From: Caballeronia mineralivorans PML1(12)
Lineage (GTDB): Bacteria > Pseudomonadota > Gammaproteobacteria > Burkholderiales > Burkholderiaceae
NCBI RefSeq assembly: GCF_001028175.1
Contig: NZ_AEJF01000010.1
Coordinates: forward strand, 1 to 64,000
DNA length: 64,000 nucleotides
Direction of reading: 5' to 3'
Shown: positions 1 to 9,168 of the stretch, piece after piece
How the letters are laid out: the number at the start of each line of letters is the position of its first letter
How positions within the stretch are numbered: the first letter of the stretch is position 1
The notes under the pieces: model-generated
What the model was told of the DNA's origin: nothing
Databases searched by the model: none
What the model saw: the letters and a program-made list of their open reading frames with translations, nothing else
Made by a program: the position numbers and the translations under genes

Positions 1-1
1 C

Positions 2-205
2 GAGTTCATAGGTCACACGATAGCGAAGCAGGTGACGTCGCGCACGGGCAAAACTGCCGAAAAGGCGCGATACCAAGAAGGCAAGTTTCTTGAGGCATTC
101 CAGACCTGGTCTCCCCTCGATACCCGTCAGATCTGGTGGGGACTTGTCTTGGCGATCGTCTCCTCGGTGATCAAGATAGGGTTGATGATGAATGGCGCGA
201 AGTGA
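2..205 (+). CDS. C-terminal fragment of hypothetical membrane protein
   Basis: An open frame enters from the left edge and stops at TGA 203-205, giving 67 residues without a start in the window. It ends with a charged stretch (ARYQEGKFLEAFQTW), one predicted membrane segment (WWGLVLAIVSSVIKIGLMM) and a short polar tail NGAK. I do not recognise the family. It is convergent with the next gene, and the only hairpin between them has its U-tract on the other strand. Confidence 0.5.
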   Translation, partial: EFIGHTIAKQVTSRTGKTAEKARYQEGKFLEAFQTWSPLDTRQIWWGLVLAIVSSVIKIGLMMNGAK

Positions 206-219
206 GTTGCGCATCTCGT

Positions 220-252
220 AAAAACCCCGCCGGCCTGCGAGGTGAACCGGGG
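220..252 (-). terminator. Rho-independent terminator of the C26 hydrolase gene
   Basis: Read on the minus strand, CCCCGG and CGGCGGGG can pair around a loop of about 14 nt and are followed by TTTTT. It lies about 40 bp past the stop codon of the gene ending at 294. Confidence 0.6.
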
Positions 253-293
253 CTCACGACGCAGTATTTAAACGGCGTCTCGTAGCCGCAATC

Positions 294-1769
294 CTAGAAA
301 CGCGTTTCGCGGGCCACCCGCAGGAAGGTATCGAGCAACGGCGTGCAATCGAGCAACTCGTCGCCGCCCGCGCGATGGAACTCCGGATGCCATTGCACGC
401 CCATCACGAACGGCGCACGCCGATAACGCACCGCTTCGATAATCCCGTCATGCGCCGATACTGCCTCGATGTTCAGATCGCGGCCGATCGTCTTGACCGC
501 CTGATGATGGATCGAGTTGACGAGCGCTTCGCGATGGCCCGGAAACATGTTGACGAGCGTGGAGCCGTCGGGGAAACGAATCGGGTGACGATGCTGGTCG
601 TATTGGTCGTTCACATGCACACCGGCTGTTGGGACATCGGTTGCAATATCCTGATAAAGCGTTCCGCCGAACGCAACGTTGATCAGCTGACAACCGCGGC
701 ACACACCGAGCACGGGCTTTCCCGACTCGATGAATTCATGCAGTAATTCCAGCTCGTACATGTCGCGCACGCGGTCGCCGGGCCATTCGTGGCGCGTGGC
801 CGCCTCCGTATAGGATTGCGGCGACACGTCGGCGCCACCTTGCAGCAGCAAGCCATCGAGATGTTTTGCATAGTCGCGCAGCCGGATGTTGCTCGGATGC
901 AGCATGCCCTGATGGCCGACCGTGGGAATCATGAACACGAGCACGTCGCGCGACATCACCCAGTGCGCAATCGATTCCTCCAGATACTGCAGCGTCTTGC
1001 CGCGCAGACCCTTCGCACCCGGTTCAGGGTGAAAAATTCGCGCCGATACGCCGATTCTCAAGGTCCGCTGCGTGATGCGCTGGCCCGCACGATCGAAGAT
1101 CTGACGCGCACGCGCCTTCATCACCCGGCCGAACACCGACCACGCCGAATCGCTTTGACGCAAATAAGCAGGCGGTGCCTTCGCTTCCGCTGCGTCAGGC
1201 GGAGGCGGCGGACGGAAGGTGCCGAAATCGGGAGCGGCAGCAAACTCCGGCGGCAAGCTGGAAGCCGGCGGCGGCGCAACGCTTTCTGTTGCGCCAGCGG
1301 TTTTGGCTTCCGCTGTTTCAGCCGCTTGCGCCTCGGTAGCGTTTTTAACCTCCGCCGCGAGACTCGCTTCTGCGTCCGTAGCAGTCTCGAGCTTCGCGGC
1401 AAGGCTCGCTTTGGGATCGAGTGTTTTGTTCGCGGCGAACCCAGACGCGGACGTGGTTTCACGCGCTGCCGTTTCCTGCGCCGACGTCGCTCTTGCCGCT
1501 AACACGCGGGCTTCGGCTGCATCGTCGCGTTGTGCTTTGGCGGTATCGACGGGCTCTACTGCCGATGCGCTCTCGGGCGCATCCGTCGATGCCCGCTCAG
1601 CCGCACTGGCTGTTCGGCCAGGCTGCGCGGCGGCGGGAATATCGGAGCTTTTTTGGGATGACGCGGGCGGGACAGCCGGACTATGACTGCCTGGGACGGA
1701 ACCCGAAGAATCGGCGGCGAGAGAACCCGTGCCGGGCGTGCCCGGGCTTGACGACTTGTTTTCGCTCAT
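294..1769 (-). CDS. Gamma-glutamyl-gamma-aminobutyrate hydrolase family protein (peptidase C26) with long low-complexity N-terminus
   Basis: The C-terminal half (about residues 235-491) is a class I glutamine-amidotransferase-like hydrolase of the PuuD/C26 type. The nucleophile elbow is GVCRGCQ with Cys near residue 357, and the His and Glu are in MGVQWHPEF near 461 and 463. PuuD-like enzymes cleave gamma-glutamyl amides such as gamma-glutamyl-GABA in putrescine breakdown; the actual substrate here is not known. PuuD-like enzymes are usually about 250 residues, so the first 215 or so residues are an addition: Ala/Glu/Ser/Pro-rich, no recognisable domain, ending in a PPPPP run. No signal peptide is evident. 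It lies 119 bp downstream of the antiporter on the same strand and may be co-transcribed. Confidence 0.85.
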   Translation of the reverse strand: MSENKSSSPGTPGTGSLAADSSGSVPGSHSPAVPPASSQKSSDIPAAAQPGRTASAAERASTDAPESASAVEPVDTAKAQRDDAAEARVLAARATSAQETAARETTSASGFAANKTLDPKASLAAKLETATDAEASLAAEVKNATEAQAAETAEAKTAGATESVAPPPASSLPPEFAAAPDFGTFRPPPPPDAAEAKAPPAYLRQSDSAWSVFGRVMKARARQIFDRAGQRITQRTLRIGVSARIFHPEPGAKGLRGKTLQYLEESIAHWVMSRDVLVFMIPTVGHQGMLHPSNIRLRDYAKHLDGLLLQGGADVSPQSYTEAATRHEWPGDRVRDMYELELLHEFIESGKPVLGVCRGCQLINVAFGGTLYQDIATDVPTAGVHVNDQYDQHRHPIRFPDGSTLVNMFPGHREALVNSIHHQAVKTIGRDLNIEAVSAHDGIIEAVRYRRAPFVMGVQWHPEFHRAGGDELLDCTPLLDTFLRVARETRF

Positions 1770-1888
1770 TCCGTTTTAGGCGCAAAGCGCTGTGAGAATG
1801 GTCAGAGTTTAATTATCCGCCTCTGGTCCGGGGGCGGCAAACCATCAAACAATTGCTCACATTATCGGGCAAAACAAAGCTTTCATGC

Positions 1889-3655
1889 TCAAGGATGATC
1901 TCTCGGCTCCTCGAATGTTTCGCGCAGTGCGATCTGCATGGTTGCGTGGATTTTGACGCACCAGCGCCACAATACCGTGAGCAACAACGCGGCGCAGACG
2001 AGTACCGCGATCATCAAGCCGAACCGCGGCAGGATGCCGCCCGAGAGCACCGTCACCAGCAAGAAAACGCCGAACATCGCGAGAATCGGGATCAAGCCGG
2101 AAATGGCTGAGCGCAACGCGCGCGTAAAGCGCCCCGCTTTCGCAGGCTGCACGCTGACTTCGGCGAGCATCAACGCGAGCGAGCCCAGCTTGCGATAGAC
2201 CGCGACCAGAAACGGCATCGATATCAGCAACGCCGCGCTCCACAAAGCCACGCGCTGGGCGTCGTTGGTGGGCAACCAGCGCGACAGATATTCGGTGGCA
2301 AACGGCGCCGCGTAGGACGCGGTGAGGAAGATCGCGGCCACCAGCGCGAGATTCACCGCGATCTGCACCACGATCCGCCGCGTCATGGTGAACAGCGTCG
2401 GGCCGCCGGTATCGGGCGAAAGGCTTGCGAGCCATTGCGAATACAGACCGAACGTGTTCGCAACAGGAACGGGCATCGAGCGGGCGATGCGGCGCGTGAT
2501 CGGGTCCGCAGCCTTGATCAGATACGGCGTGAACAAGGTGGTCAGCGCCGAAACCGCGACGGCGATCGGGTACAGGAAACTGCTGGTCACCTTCAGCGAC
2601 AAGCCCAGCGACGCGATGATGAACGAGAACTCGCCGATCTGCGCGACGCTCATGCCCACGCGCATCGACGTGCGCCCGTCGCGGCCGGCGAGGAAGGTGC
2701 CGAGCCCGCACGACACGATCTTGCCGAACACGACCGCGACCGTGATGACCGCAATCGGCCACCAGTAATCCACGAGCACGGCCGGGTTCAGCATCAGGCC
2801 GATGGTCACGAAGAAGATCGCGGAAAACATGTCCCGAACCGGTGCGATCAGGTGTTCGACGCGCTGCAGATTCCGCGATTCGGCCATGATCGCGCCGATC
2901 AGGAAAGCGCCGAGCGCGATGCTGTAGTCGAGCTTCACGACCAGCAGGCAGAAGCCGAAACAGAACCCGAGCACGGTGACCAGCAGCATTTCGTCGCTTT
3001 TGGCCTTCGCGACATAGTCGAGCGCGCGCGGCACGATCAGGATGCCGACCACCATCGACACGGTCATGAACAGCAGCAACTTGCCCAGCGTGACAAACGC
3101 CACGCCCGCCGACACAGAGCCCGTCTGCGCGATGCCCGACAGCAGCACCAGCATTGCGATGGCAAGAATGTCTTCGACGATCAGGATGCCGAAGATCAGT
3201 TGAGCGAATGGCTCGCCCTTCATGCCAAGTTCGGAAAGCGCCTTGACGATGATCGTTGTCGACGAAATGGCGAGCATGGCGCCAAGAAACAGCGAATCCA
3301 TCGCGTTCCAGCCGAACCACTGCCCGATTTCATAGCCGATCCAGATCATCAGCACGATCTCGGACGCCGCAGCCACGAACGCGGTTGCGCCCACCTTGAA
3401 CAGCTTCTTCAGGCTGAACTCGAGCCCAAGAGAAAACATCAGGAACACCACGCCGAGTTCGCCCAGCGTCTGGATCGTGGCTTCGTCGTGGATAAGCTGG
3501 AACGGCGGCGTATACGGCCCGATAATCACGCCCGCCACGATGTACCCCAACACGACCGGCTGCTTCAAACGGTGAAACAACACCGTGACGACGCCCGCAA
3601 TCGCCATGATTACCGCTAGATCCTGAATGAAGCCGATCGCGTGATGCATCCACAA
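1889..3655 (-). CDS. CPA2-family monovalent cation/proton antiporter (KefB/YbaL-like)
   Basis: This 588-residue protein has about 12 hydrophobic segments in its first 390 residues and fits the Na+/H+ exchanger (CPA2) family, which exchanges K+ or Na+ for H+ across the inner membrane. Family-like stretches include GYIVAGVIIGPYTPPF near the N-terminus and SLGLEFSLKKL after it. KefB, KefC and YbaL carry a C-terminal TrkA-N nucleotide-binding domain. Here the C-terminal third instead has further membrane segments (FTRALRSAISGLIPILAMFGVFLL, FGLMIAVLVCAALLLTVLW) and no Rossmann GxGxxG, so nucleotide or glutathione gating cannot be assumed. The start at 3655 places the first helix at the N-terminus. 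Confidence 0.85.
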   Translation of the reverse strand: MWMHHAIGFIQDLAVIMAIAGVVTVLFHRLKQPVVLGYIVAGVIIGPYTPPFQLIHDEATIQTLGELGVVFLMFSLGLEFSLKKLFKVGATAFVAAASEIVLMIWIGYEIGQWFGWNAMDSLFLGAMLAISSTTIIVKALSELGMKGEPFAQLIFGILIVEDILAIAMLVLLSGIAQTGSVSAGVAFVTLGKLLLFMTVSMVVGILIVPRALDYVAKAKSDEMLLVTVLGFCFGFCLLVVKLDYSIALGAFLIGAIMAESRNLQRVEHLIAPVRDMFSAIFFVTIGLMLNPAVLVDYWWPIAVITVAVVFGKIVSCGLGTFLAGRDGRTSMRVGMSVAQIGEFSFIIASLGLSLKVTSSFLYPIAVAVSALTTLFTPYLIKAADPITRRIARSMPVPVANTFGLYSQWLASLSPDTGGPTLFTMTRRIVVQIAVNLALVAAIFLTASYAAPFATEYLSRWLPTNDAQRVALWSAALLISMPFLVAVYRKLGSLALMLAEVSVQPAKAGRFTRALRSAISGLIPILAMFGVFLLVTVLSGGILPRFGLMIAVLVCAALLLTVLWRWCVKIHATMQIALRETFEEPRDHP

Positions 3656-3818
3656 ATCCTTACAAAAAGCAGACAGGGATGCTGATAGTACCGCAACGGT
3701 TTTTTACGTTGGTGACGGAAACGCTCAGAACGAGGGGGCAAAGCGAAAGACGCCACCGGGCAGGAGCCGATGACGGTGTTACACGCGGTCGTTAGGCGTG
3801 CGTGACACTAGGCGCGGG

Positions 3819-3842
3819 CCAGCCTGAACGGGATCAGGCTGG
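3819..3842. terminator. Hairpin downstream of glnB
   Basis: A perfect 9-bp stem (CCAGCCTGA / TCAGGCTGG) with a 6-nt loop lies 26 bp past the glnB stop. No U-tract follows on the minus strand, so it may stabilise or attenuate the transcript rather than act as a classic intrinsic terminator. Confidence 0.4.
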
Positions 3843-3867
3843 AGGCTGGACATCGGACGAAGCGCGC

Positions 3868-4224
<357 letters not shown>

Positions 4225-4369
4225 TTATGCGGATAAGCGAGAAAACGGATTTTGGAATCGATGCTTTGATTCTAGCTGCGTTTTCACAGTTAACCGCAGT
4301 GATCTCGCGCCATAGCCTAGCGATCACGCAGATATCCGCGCATTTACGCGCAAATCTGGTGCAAACACC

Positions 4370-6436
4370 TCATTCCACTGGAATATTCTTCAAATCGTTC
4401 ATCCAGACGACCGATTCCGAATCGCTCGGCGCGCGCCAGTCGCCGCGGGGCGACAACGAACCGCCGGACCCGACTTTCGGCGCATTCGGCACGCAGGACC
4501 GTTTGAACTGGCTGGTACGGAAGAAGCGGTCGAGGAAAATGCCCAGGTTGTGCTTGATAGCCGGCAACGCGTACTGGTTTCGCGCAACGTGCGCGCCTTC
4601 CGGCCAGGCACCCGCGTCGCGGTCCTTCCACGCGGTGTACGCGAGGAACGCGACCTTCGACGGCGCAAAACCGAAGCGCAACGTGTAGTAGAGGTTGAAA
4701 TCCTGCAGCTCGTACGGTCCGATCACGCTTTCCGTTTTTTGCTCCGGATCGCCGTTTGATTTACCGGGAACGAGTTCCGGGCTGATATCGGTATTCAGGA
4801 TGTTCACCAACACGTCGGAACCCGAGTTGCCGATTTGCCCGGTTTCCGCGACCCACCGGACCAGGTGCGTGATGAGCGTTTTCGGGACGCTGGCGTTCAC
4901 GTTGTAGTGCGACATGTGATCGCCCACGCCGTACGTGCACCAGCCGAGCGCGAGCTCGCTCAGGTCACCCGTGCCGATCACGATGCCACCCTTGAAGTTC
5001 GCCAGCCGGAACAGGTGATTCGTGCGCTCGCCGGCCTGCACGTTCTCGAACGTGATGTCGTAGTCCTCTTTACCCGACGCGTACGGGTGGCCGAGATCCT
5101 TCAGCATCTGCTCGCAACTCGGCCGGATGTCGATCTCGCTCGCCGAGCAACCGACAATCTCCATCAGTTGACGCGCCTGCAAGAGCGTGCGGTCGCTGGT
5201 GGCGAAACCGGGCATGGTCACGCCCAGAATATTCGTGCGTGGCAGCTTCAGCCGATCCATGGCCTTGGCGCACACAAGCAGCGCATGCGTGGAATCGAGC
5301 CCGCCCGATATGCCGATCACGACCTTGGATATGCCGCTCGCCGAGAGCCGTTGCACCAGCGCCTGCACCTGGATGTTGTAGACCTCGTTGCAGCGTTCGT
5401 CACGGCGCTTCGGATCGGACGGAACGTAGGGGAACCGCTCCACGACGCGCTCAAGCGGCAAGGCGCGGTTGAGCGGCAGATCGAGGTTGAAGCGAACCGT
5501 TTCGAACTTCGATACTTCGTCGGCGTGTCTGCGCACCGACTGGGCGAACGTGGTCTGGCGCATGCGCTCGCGCGACAGCCGCTCGAGATCGACATCGGCG
5601 AAAACGAGATGCGAGGTGTCCAGGAAACGTTCGGATTCGGCGAGCAGCTCGCCGTTTTCGTAGATCACCGCCTGCCCGTCCCAAGCCAGATCGGTGGTCG
5701 ACTCTCCCCTTCCCGCCGAGGTGTACAGGTACGCGGAGAGGCACCGGGCGGACTGCTGCCCAACCAGTTGATGCCGATAACTCGACTTGCCGACCACCAC
5801 GTTCGATGCGGACAGATTGACCAGCACCGTTGCGCCCGCCAGCGCGGCGAACGACGACGGCGGCACCGGCACCCAGACGTCCTCGCAGATTTCCACGTGA
5901 AAGCGAAACAGCGGCATGTCGGCGATTTCGAACAGCAGCGACGACCCGAACGGCACGTCGGTACCCAGCAAATTGACGCGATCCGTGGATGCGTTCTCGG
6001 CCGCGCTGAACTGGCGCGCTTCGTAGAACTCGCCATAGTTGGGCAGATAGCTCTTCGGCACGACGCCCTGAATCCGACCGCCCGCGACCACCACCGCGCA
6101 GTTAAAGAGCGTATGGTCGACACGCAGCGGCATGCCCACGATCATCGCGATGGAGAGACTCTTCGATGCCGCCACGACCGACGCGAGCGCCTCTTCGCAG
6201 GCGTCGAGCAAGGCGCGCTGGTGGAACAGGTCGTCGCAGGTGTAGGCAGGCAGGCCGAGTTCCGGGAACGCGACCAGCACCGCTCCGTTCGCCGCTGCCT
6301 GCTTCGCCAGCTCGATGGTTTCGGCCGCGTTGAACGCCGGATCGGCGACGCGGCAACGGGGCACGCCTACCGCCACGCGTGCGAAATCGTGGCTGTAGAG
6401 ATTGAAGAATCGGTTTTTCATCTTGAGCTTATCCAT
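4370..6436 (-). CDS. nadE: Glutamine-dependent NAD+ synthetase
   Basis: This 688-residue two-domain enzyme amidates deamido-NAD+ to NAD+ using ATP and ammonia released from glutamine. The N-terminal nitrilase-like amidase has its triad Glu59 ([10 protein letters not shown]), Lys128 ([14 protein letters not shown]) and Cys184 (VEICEDVW). The C-terminal synthetase has the PP-loop SGGLDST near residue 380 and conserved [19 protein letters not shown]. Length fits the long glutaminase-fused type. Met1 and Met6 ([16 protein letters not shown]) are both possible starts, and neither has a strong ribosome-binding site. It is transcribed toward glnB. Confidence 0.95.
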   Translation of the reverse strand: MDKLKMKNRFFNLYSHDFARVAVGVPRCRVADPAFNAAETIELAKQAAANGAVLVAFPELGLPAYTCDDLFHQRALLDACEEALASVVAASKSLSIAMIVGMPLRVDHTLFNCAVVVAGGRIQGVVPKSYLPNYGEFYEARQFSAAENASTDRVNLLGTDVPFGSSLLFEIADMPLFRFHVEICEDVWVPVPPSSFAALAGATVLVNLSASNVVVGKSSYRHQLVGQQSARCLSAYLYTSAGRGESTTDLAWDGQAVIYENGELLAESERFLDTSHLVFADVDLERLSRERMRQTTFAQSVRRHADEVSKFETVRFNLDLPLNRALPLERVVERFPYVPSDPKRRDERCNEVYNIQVQALVQRLSASGISKVVIGISGGLDSTHALLVCAKAMDRLKLPRTNILGVTMPGFATSDRTLLQARQLMEIVGCSASEIDIRPSCEQMLKDLGHPYASGKEDYDITFENVQAGERTNHLFRLANFKGGIVIGTGDLSELALGWCTYGVGDHMSHYNVNASVPKTLITHLVRWVAETGQIGNSGSDVLVNILNTDISPELVPGKSNGDPEQKTESVIGPYELQDFNLYYTLRFGFAPSKVAFLAYTAWKDRDAGAWPEGAHVARNQYALPAIKHNLGIFLDRFFRTSQFKRSCVPNAPKVGSGGSLSPRGDWRAPSDSESVVWMNDLKNIPVE

Positions 6437-6618
6437 ACGATGCCCCGCATTTGGGGATCCTGTTCCGGCGCATAACGGGTTAAGGGTTATCGCTGTGAAA
6501 GCGAAAGCATTTCGACATGATGATAAGTCGAGTTGCGGTTTCCGGGCGTCTATTGGATCAAGCGTGAGCCATCCGGTCAGGTTTGGAGCGAATCAGCAGC
6601 CCGAAACCGCCAATCAAA

Positions 6619-7788
6619 CTACGTCTTCTTTCGGAACGGCGTATGCGCTTCCAGCTCCTGGATATGCTGGTCCATCGCCGCCGTTTCCTCATCGAGGAAC
6701 TCACTGATCGCGTGCGCAAACCGTGGGTCCGCGACCCAGTGCGCGGACCACGTCGGCGTGGGCAGCATGCCGCGCGACATCTTGTGCACGCCCTGCGCGC
6801 CGCCCTCGAACCGGGCAAGCCCGTTCTCGATGCAATATTGAATTCCCTGCATGTAGCAGGTTTCAAAGTGCAATCCCGAGATGAATTCTTTCGTGCCCCA
6901 GTAGCGCCCGAACATGACGTCGCCGCCGATCATGTTCAGCGCGCACGCGAGCCGCTGGCCATCCGCTTCGGCGATCACGAGCAAGACGCTATCGGGCGCG
7001 GCCGCGTGGATCTGGCCGAAGAATTCGCGCGACAGATACGGTGGATTCCAGTGCTCGCGATAGGTGTTCTCGTAACACGCGTAGAAGAAATCGAGCGCTT
7101 GCTCATCGATTTGCGCACCGCGCAACCACGTGTAGGTGACGCCTGCATCGACTACGCGCCGGCGATCCTGCTTTACCTTCTTGCGCTTGTCGTGGCTCAT
7201 GGTGGCCAAGAACGCGTCGAAGCTGTCATAGCCGCCCGGCGCGTTTTCCCAATGAAACTGAACGCCTTCGCGCAGCATGTAGCCGGCTTCAGTCAACGCC
7301 TCGAGATCCTGTTCCTGAGGAAACAGCACATGCAGCGATGACAGTTCCAGCTGCTTGGTCAATTCGATCGCCCCGCGGGCGAGCATCACACGCTCCTCAT
7401 GGGTGGCGGCGATCAGGCGCGGGCCGGTCACGGGCGAAAACGGTACTGCCGATAATCCCTTCGGATAGTACCGAAGCCCGTTTCGCTCGAAGGCGTCGGC
7501 CCAGGCGTGGTCGAAGACGTACTCGCCGCGGGAGTGCTTCTTGAGGTAGAGCGGCATGGCGCCGGTGAGTTCGCCGTCGCGTTTGAGCAGGAGAAAGTGC
7601 GAACGCCAGCCGGTTCGCGCCACCGCGCAGCCCGTGTCCTGCAACGCCGACAGGAATTCGTGCCGCACGAAGGGGTTATCGCCGGCGAGACGGTTCCATT
7701 CGTCCGGGGTGACGTTGTCGAGCGAATCCACCACATGTATTTCGACCTTGCGGTTCAACAGGCTTACCTCGCTTCGGGCTTTGTACAA
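6619..7788 (-). CDS. GNAT/FemAB-like family N-acetyltransferase (COG3146/DUF482 type)
   Basis: The 389-residue protein matches the COG3146 family of peptidogalycan-type proteins with a GNAT/FemAB fold. Characteristic stretches are NPFVRHEFLSALQDTG near residue 38, HAWADAFERNGLRYYPKG near 94 and FEGGAQGVHKMSRGMLP near 322. Members are widespread in proteobacteria; the acceptor substrate is unknown, and an aminoacyl- or acyl-transfer role is only inferred from the fold. It is transcribed on its own, 180 bp upstream of nadE, and divergently from the GIY-YIG gene. Confidence 0.8.
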   Translation of the reverse strand: MYKARSEVSLLNRKVEIHVVDSLDNVTPDEWNRLAGDNPFVRHEFLSALQDTGCAVARTGWRSHFLLLKRDGELTGAMPLYLKKHSRGEYVFDHAWADAFERNGLRYYPKGLSAVPFSPVTGPRLIAATHEERVMLARGAIELTKQLELSSLHVLFPQEQDLEALTEAGYMLREGVQFHWENAPGGYDSFDAFLATMSHDKRKKVKQDRRRVVDAGVTYTWLRGAQIDEQALDFFYACYENTYREHWNPPYLSREFFGQIHAAAPDSVLLVIAEADGQRLACALNMIGGDVMFGRYWGTKEFISGLHFETCYMQGIQYCIENGLARFEGGAQGVHKMSRGMLPTPTWSAHWVADPRFAHAISEFLDEETAAMDQHIQELEAHTPFRKKT

Positions 7789-7915
7789 GACGCTTGGTGC
7801 AGCGCGGAACAGTTATTCTCGCCGAAGTCGCGGGTTTTTGTCCGGGCGGGGTTCGTCGCCGGGGCTTGAGGGATAATGCGCGGCATTGCGACTTTCGCTA
7901 TTTTTGCCTTTCTCC

Positions 7916-8218
7916 ATGCCATGGTTTCTGTACCTCATCGAATGCGCCGACGGCAGTCTCTATACGGGGATTGCCACCGATGTCGATGCGCGGTTCGCCA
8001 AGCACGTCTGCGGCACGGGCGCGCGGTATACGCGCTCGCATAAGCCGGTTTGCGTGCGTGCTTCGTTTTTATTGGATGGGCGCGCGGAGGCTTCCCGGGC
8101 CGAGTATTGGGTCAAGCGACTTTCAGCGGCGCGCAAATGGGCCCTGGTTGGGGGAGAATTGACGCTGGATGCCGTGATGCCGGCCGAAGTTGAAGACGCT
8201 CCTGAAATCGAGACATAG
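7916..8218 (+). CDS. GIY-YIG nuclease family protein (YhbQ-like)
   Basis: This small single-domain protein (100 residues) starts PWFLYLIECADGSLYTGIA, which carries both halves of the GIY-YIG core (LYLIE and LYTGI). The motif TDVDARFAKHVCGTGARYTR and RAEASRAEYWVKRLSAARK follow, the latter matching the arginine and glutamate helix of stand-alone UPF0213/YhbQ proteins. Their physiological role is poorly defined; single-strand DNA nicking has been proposed. The frame can be extended to 7886, adding ten hydrophobic residues, but family alignment supports the start at 7916. It converges on ppa across a shared terminator. Confidence 0.85.
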   Translation: MPWFLYLIECADGSLYTGIATDVDARFAKHVCGTGARYTRSHKPVCVRASFLLDGRAEASRAEYWVKRLSAARKWALVGGELTLDAVMPAEVEDAPEIET

Positions 8219-8231
8219 GCGCCCGTATAAA

Positions 8232-8275
8232 AAAAGCCACCCGGTCTTGCCTGAAGGCAAGACCGGGTGGCTTTT
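8232..8275. terminator. Bidirectional intrinsic terminator between GIY-YIG gene and ppa
   Basis: A perfect 20-bp stem (8232-8251 against 8256-8275) closes a TGAA loop and has AAAA at its left end and TTTT at its right, so it can terminate transcripts from both sides. It sits exactly between two convergent stop codons. Confidence 0.92.
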
Positions 8276-8291
8276 AACGATCTAAGTGAGC

Positions 8292-8825
8292 TTACTTCTT
8301 GAAGTTAGCTACGCCTTCCGTGATTTCCTTGTGGGCTGCTTCCACGCCCTGCCAGCCTTCGACCTTCACCCACTTGCCTTTCTCCAGCGCCTTGTAGTGC
8401 TCGAAGAAATGCTTGATCTGGTCCTTCAGGTATTCCGGCACGTCGTCCACCGTCTTCATGTGCGCCGTCATCGGGCAGATCTTGTCGTGAGCGACCGCCA
8501 CCAGCTTCGCATCCACACCCGATTCATCCGTCATCTGCAACATGCCCAATGCGCGTGCCCGAACCACCGAGCCAGCCAGCAACGGGAACGGTGTGATCAC
8601 CAATACGTCGACCGGGTCGCCATCGCCGGAAAGCGTCTGCGGAATGAAACCGTAGTTGGCCGGGTAACGCATGCCGGTGCCGATGAAACGGTCGACCACG
8701 AGCAGGCCCATGTCCTTGTCCGCTTCGTATTTCACCGGATCGCTTTGCGCCGGGATCTCGATGATCACGTTGAAATCCTGCGGAAGATCCTTGCCTGCGG
8801 GTACGTTGTTAAAGCTCATATGCAC
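8292..8825 (-). CDS. ppa: Inorganic pyrophosphatase (family I)
   Basis: This 177-residue cytosolic enzyme hydrolyses pyrophosphate to phosphate and pulls biosynthetic reactions forward. Family I hallmarks are all present: [19 protein letters not shown], the [20 protein letters not shown] stretch with the substrate-binding Tyr, and the metal-binding signature DGDPVDVLV with its three aspartates. KWVKVEGW lies near the C-terminus. Length matches bacterial hexameric enzymes. It is monocistronic, with its own upstream region and a strong shared terminator. Confidence 0.96.
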   Translation of the reverse strand: MHMSFNNVPAGKDLPQDFNVIIEIPAQSDPVKYEADKDMGLLVVDRFIGTGMRYPANYGFIPQTLSGDGDPVDVLVITPFPLLAGSVVRARALGMLQMTDESGVDAKLVAVAHDKICPMTAHMKTVDDVPEYLKDQIKHFFEHYKALEKGKWVKVEGWQGVEAAHKEITEGVANFKK

Positions 8826-8953
8826 TCTCTTCGAAGTGGAAATTCTGTGTCGGAGATAGACGAATTCGGTACGCGCTCATGTCGCGTTTTGCTGCATTGC
8901 GACAATACACGTCAAGCGTGAATGTTCTGGGTGCAACGCTGCTTCGTGGCGGC

Positions 8954-8988
8954 GCATGCGCCCGCATGCACCTCGCATGCACCCATGC
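8954..8988. repeat. Four CATGC elements at helical spacing
   Basis: GCATGC occurs at 8954-8959, 8964-8969 and 8975-8980, and CATGC at 8984-8988. The steps are 10, 11 and about 10 bp, so the elements fall on one face of the helix. The cluster lies in the 343-bp divergent region between ppa and the aldehyde dehydrogenase gene, which otherwise shows no gene. Confidence 0.5.
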
Positions 8989-9168
8989 GACAGCGTATTT
9001 ACGTCATTATAGCCAATCGAAGGGTACGCTCCGGCGTCAGCGGACGCACAGGAAAACAGCGCAAAATAAGCTCGAAGCGTCGCGCCTGAGGAAGCAAAAG
9101 GAGCATTGCTGGTTAGATTTCACCGGCGTGCGGCACCCCGAAAACAGCCACGGAGACAGGAGTCAGGC

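Noticed and set aside
1857-3320. 487-residue open frame antisense-register to the antiporter
   Set aside because: It is a shadow frame rich in Arg/His and lacks domains, while the antiporter frame has clear membrane segments.
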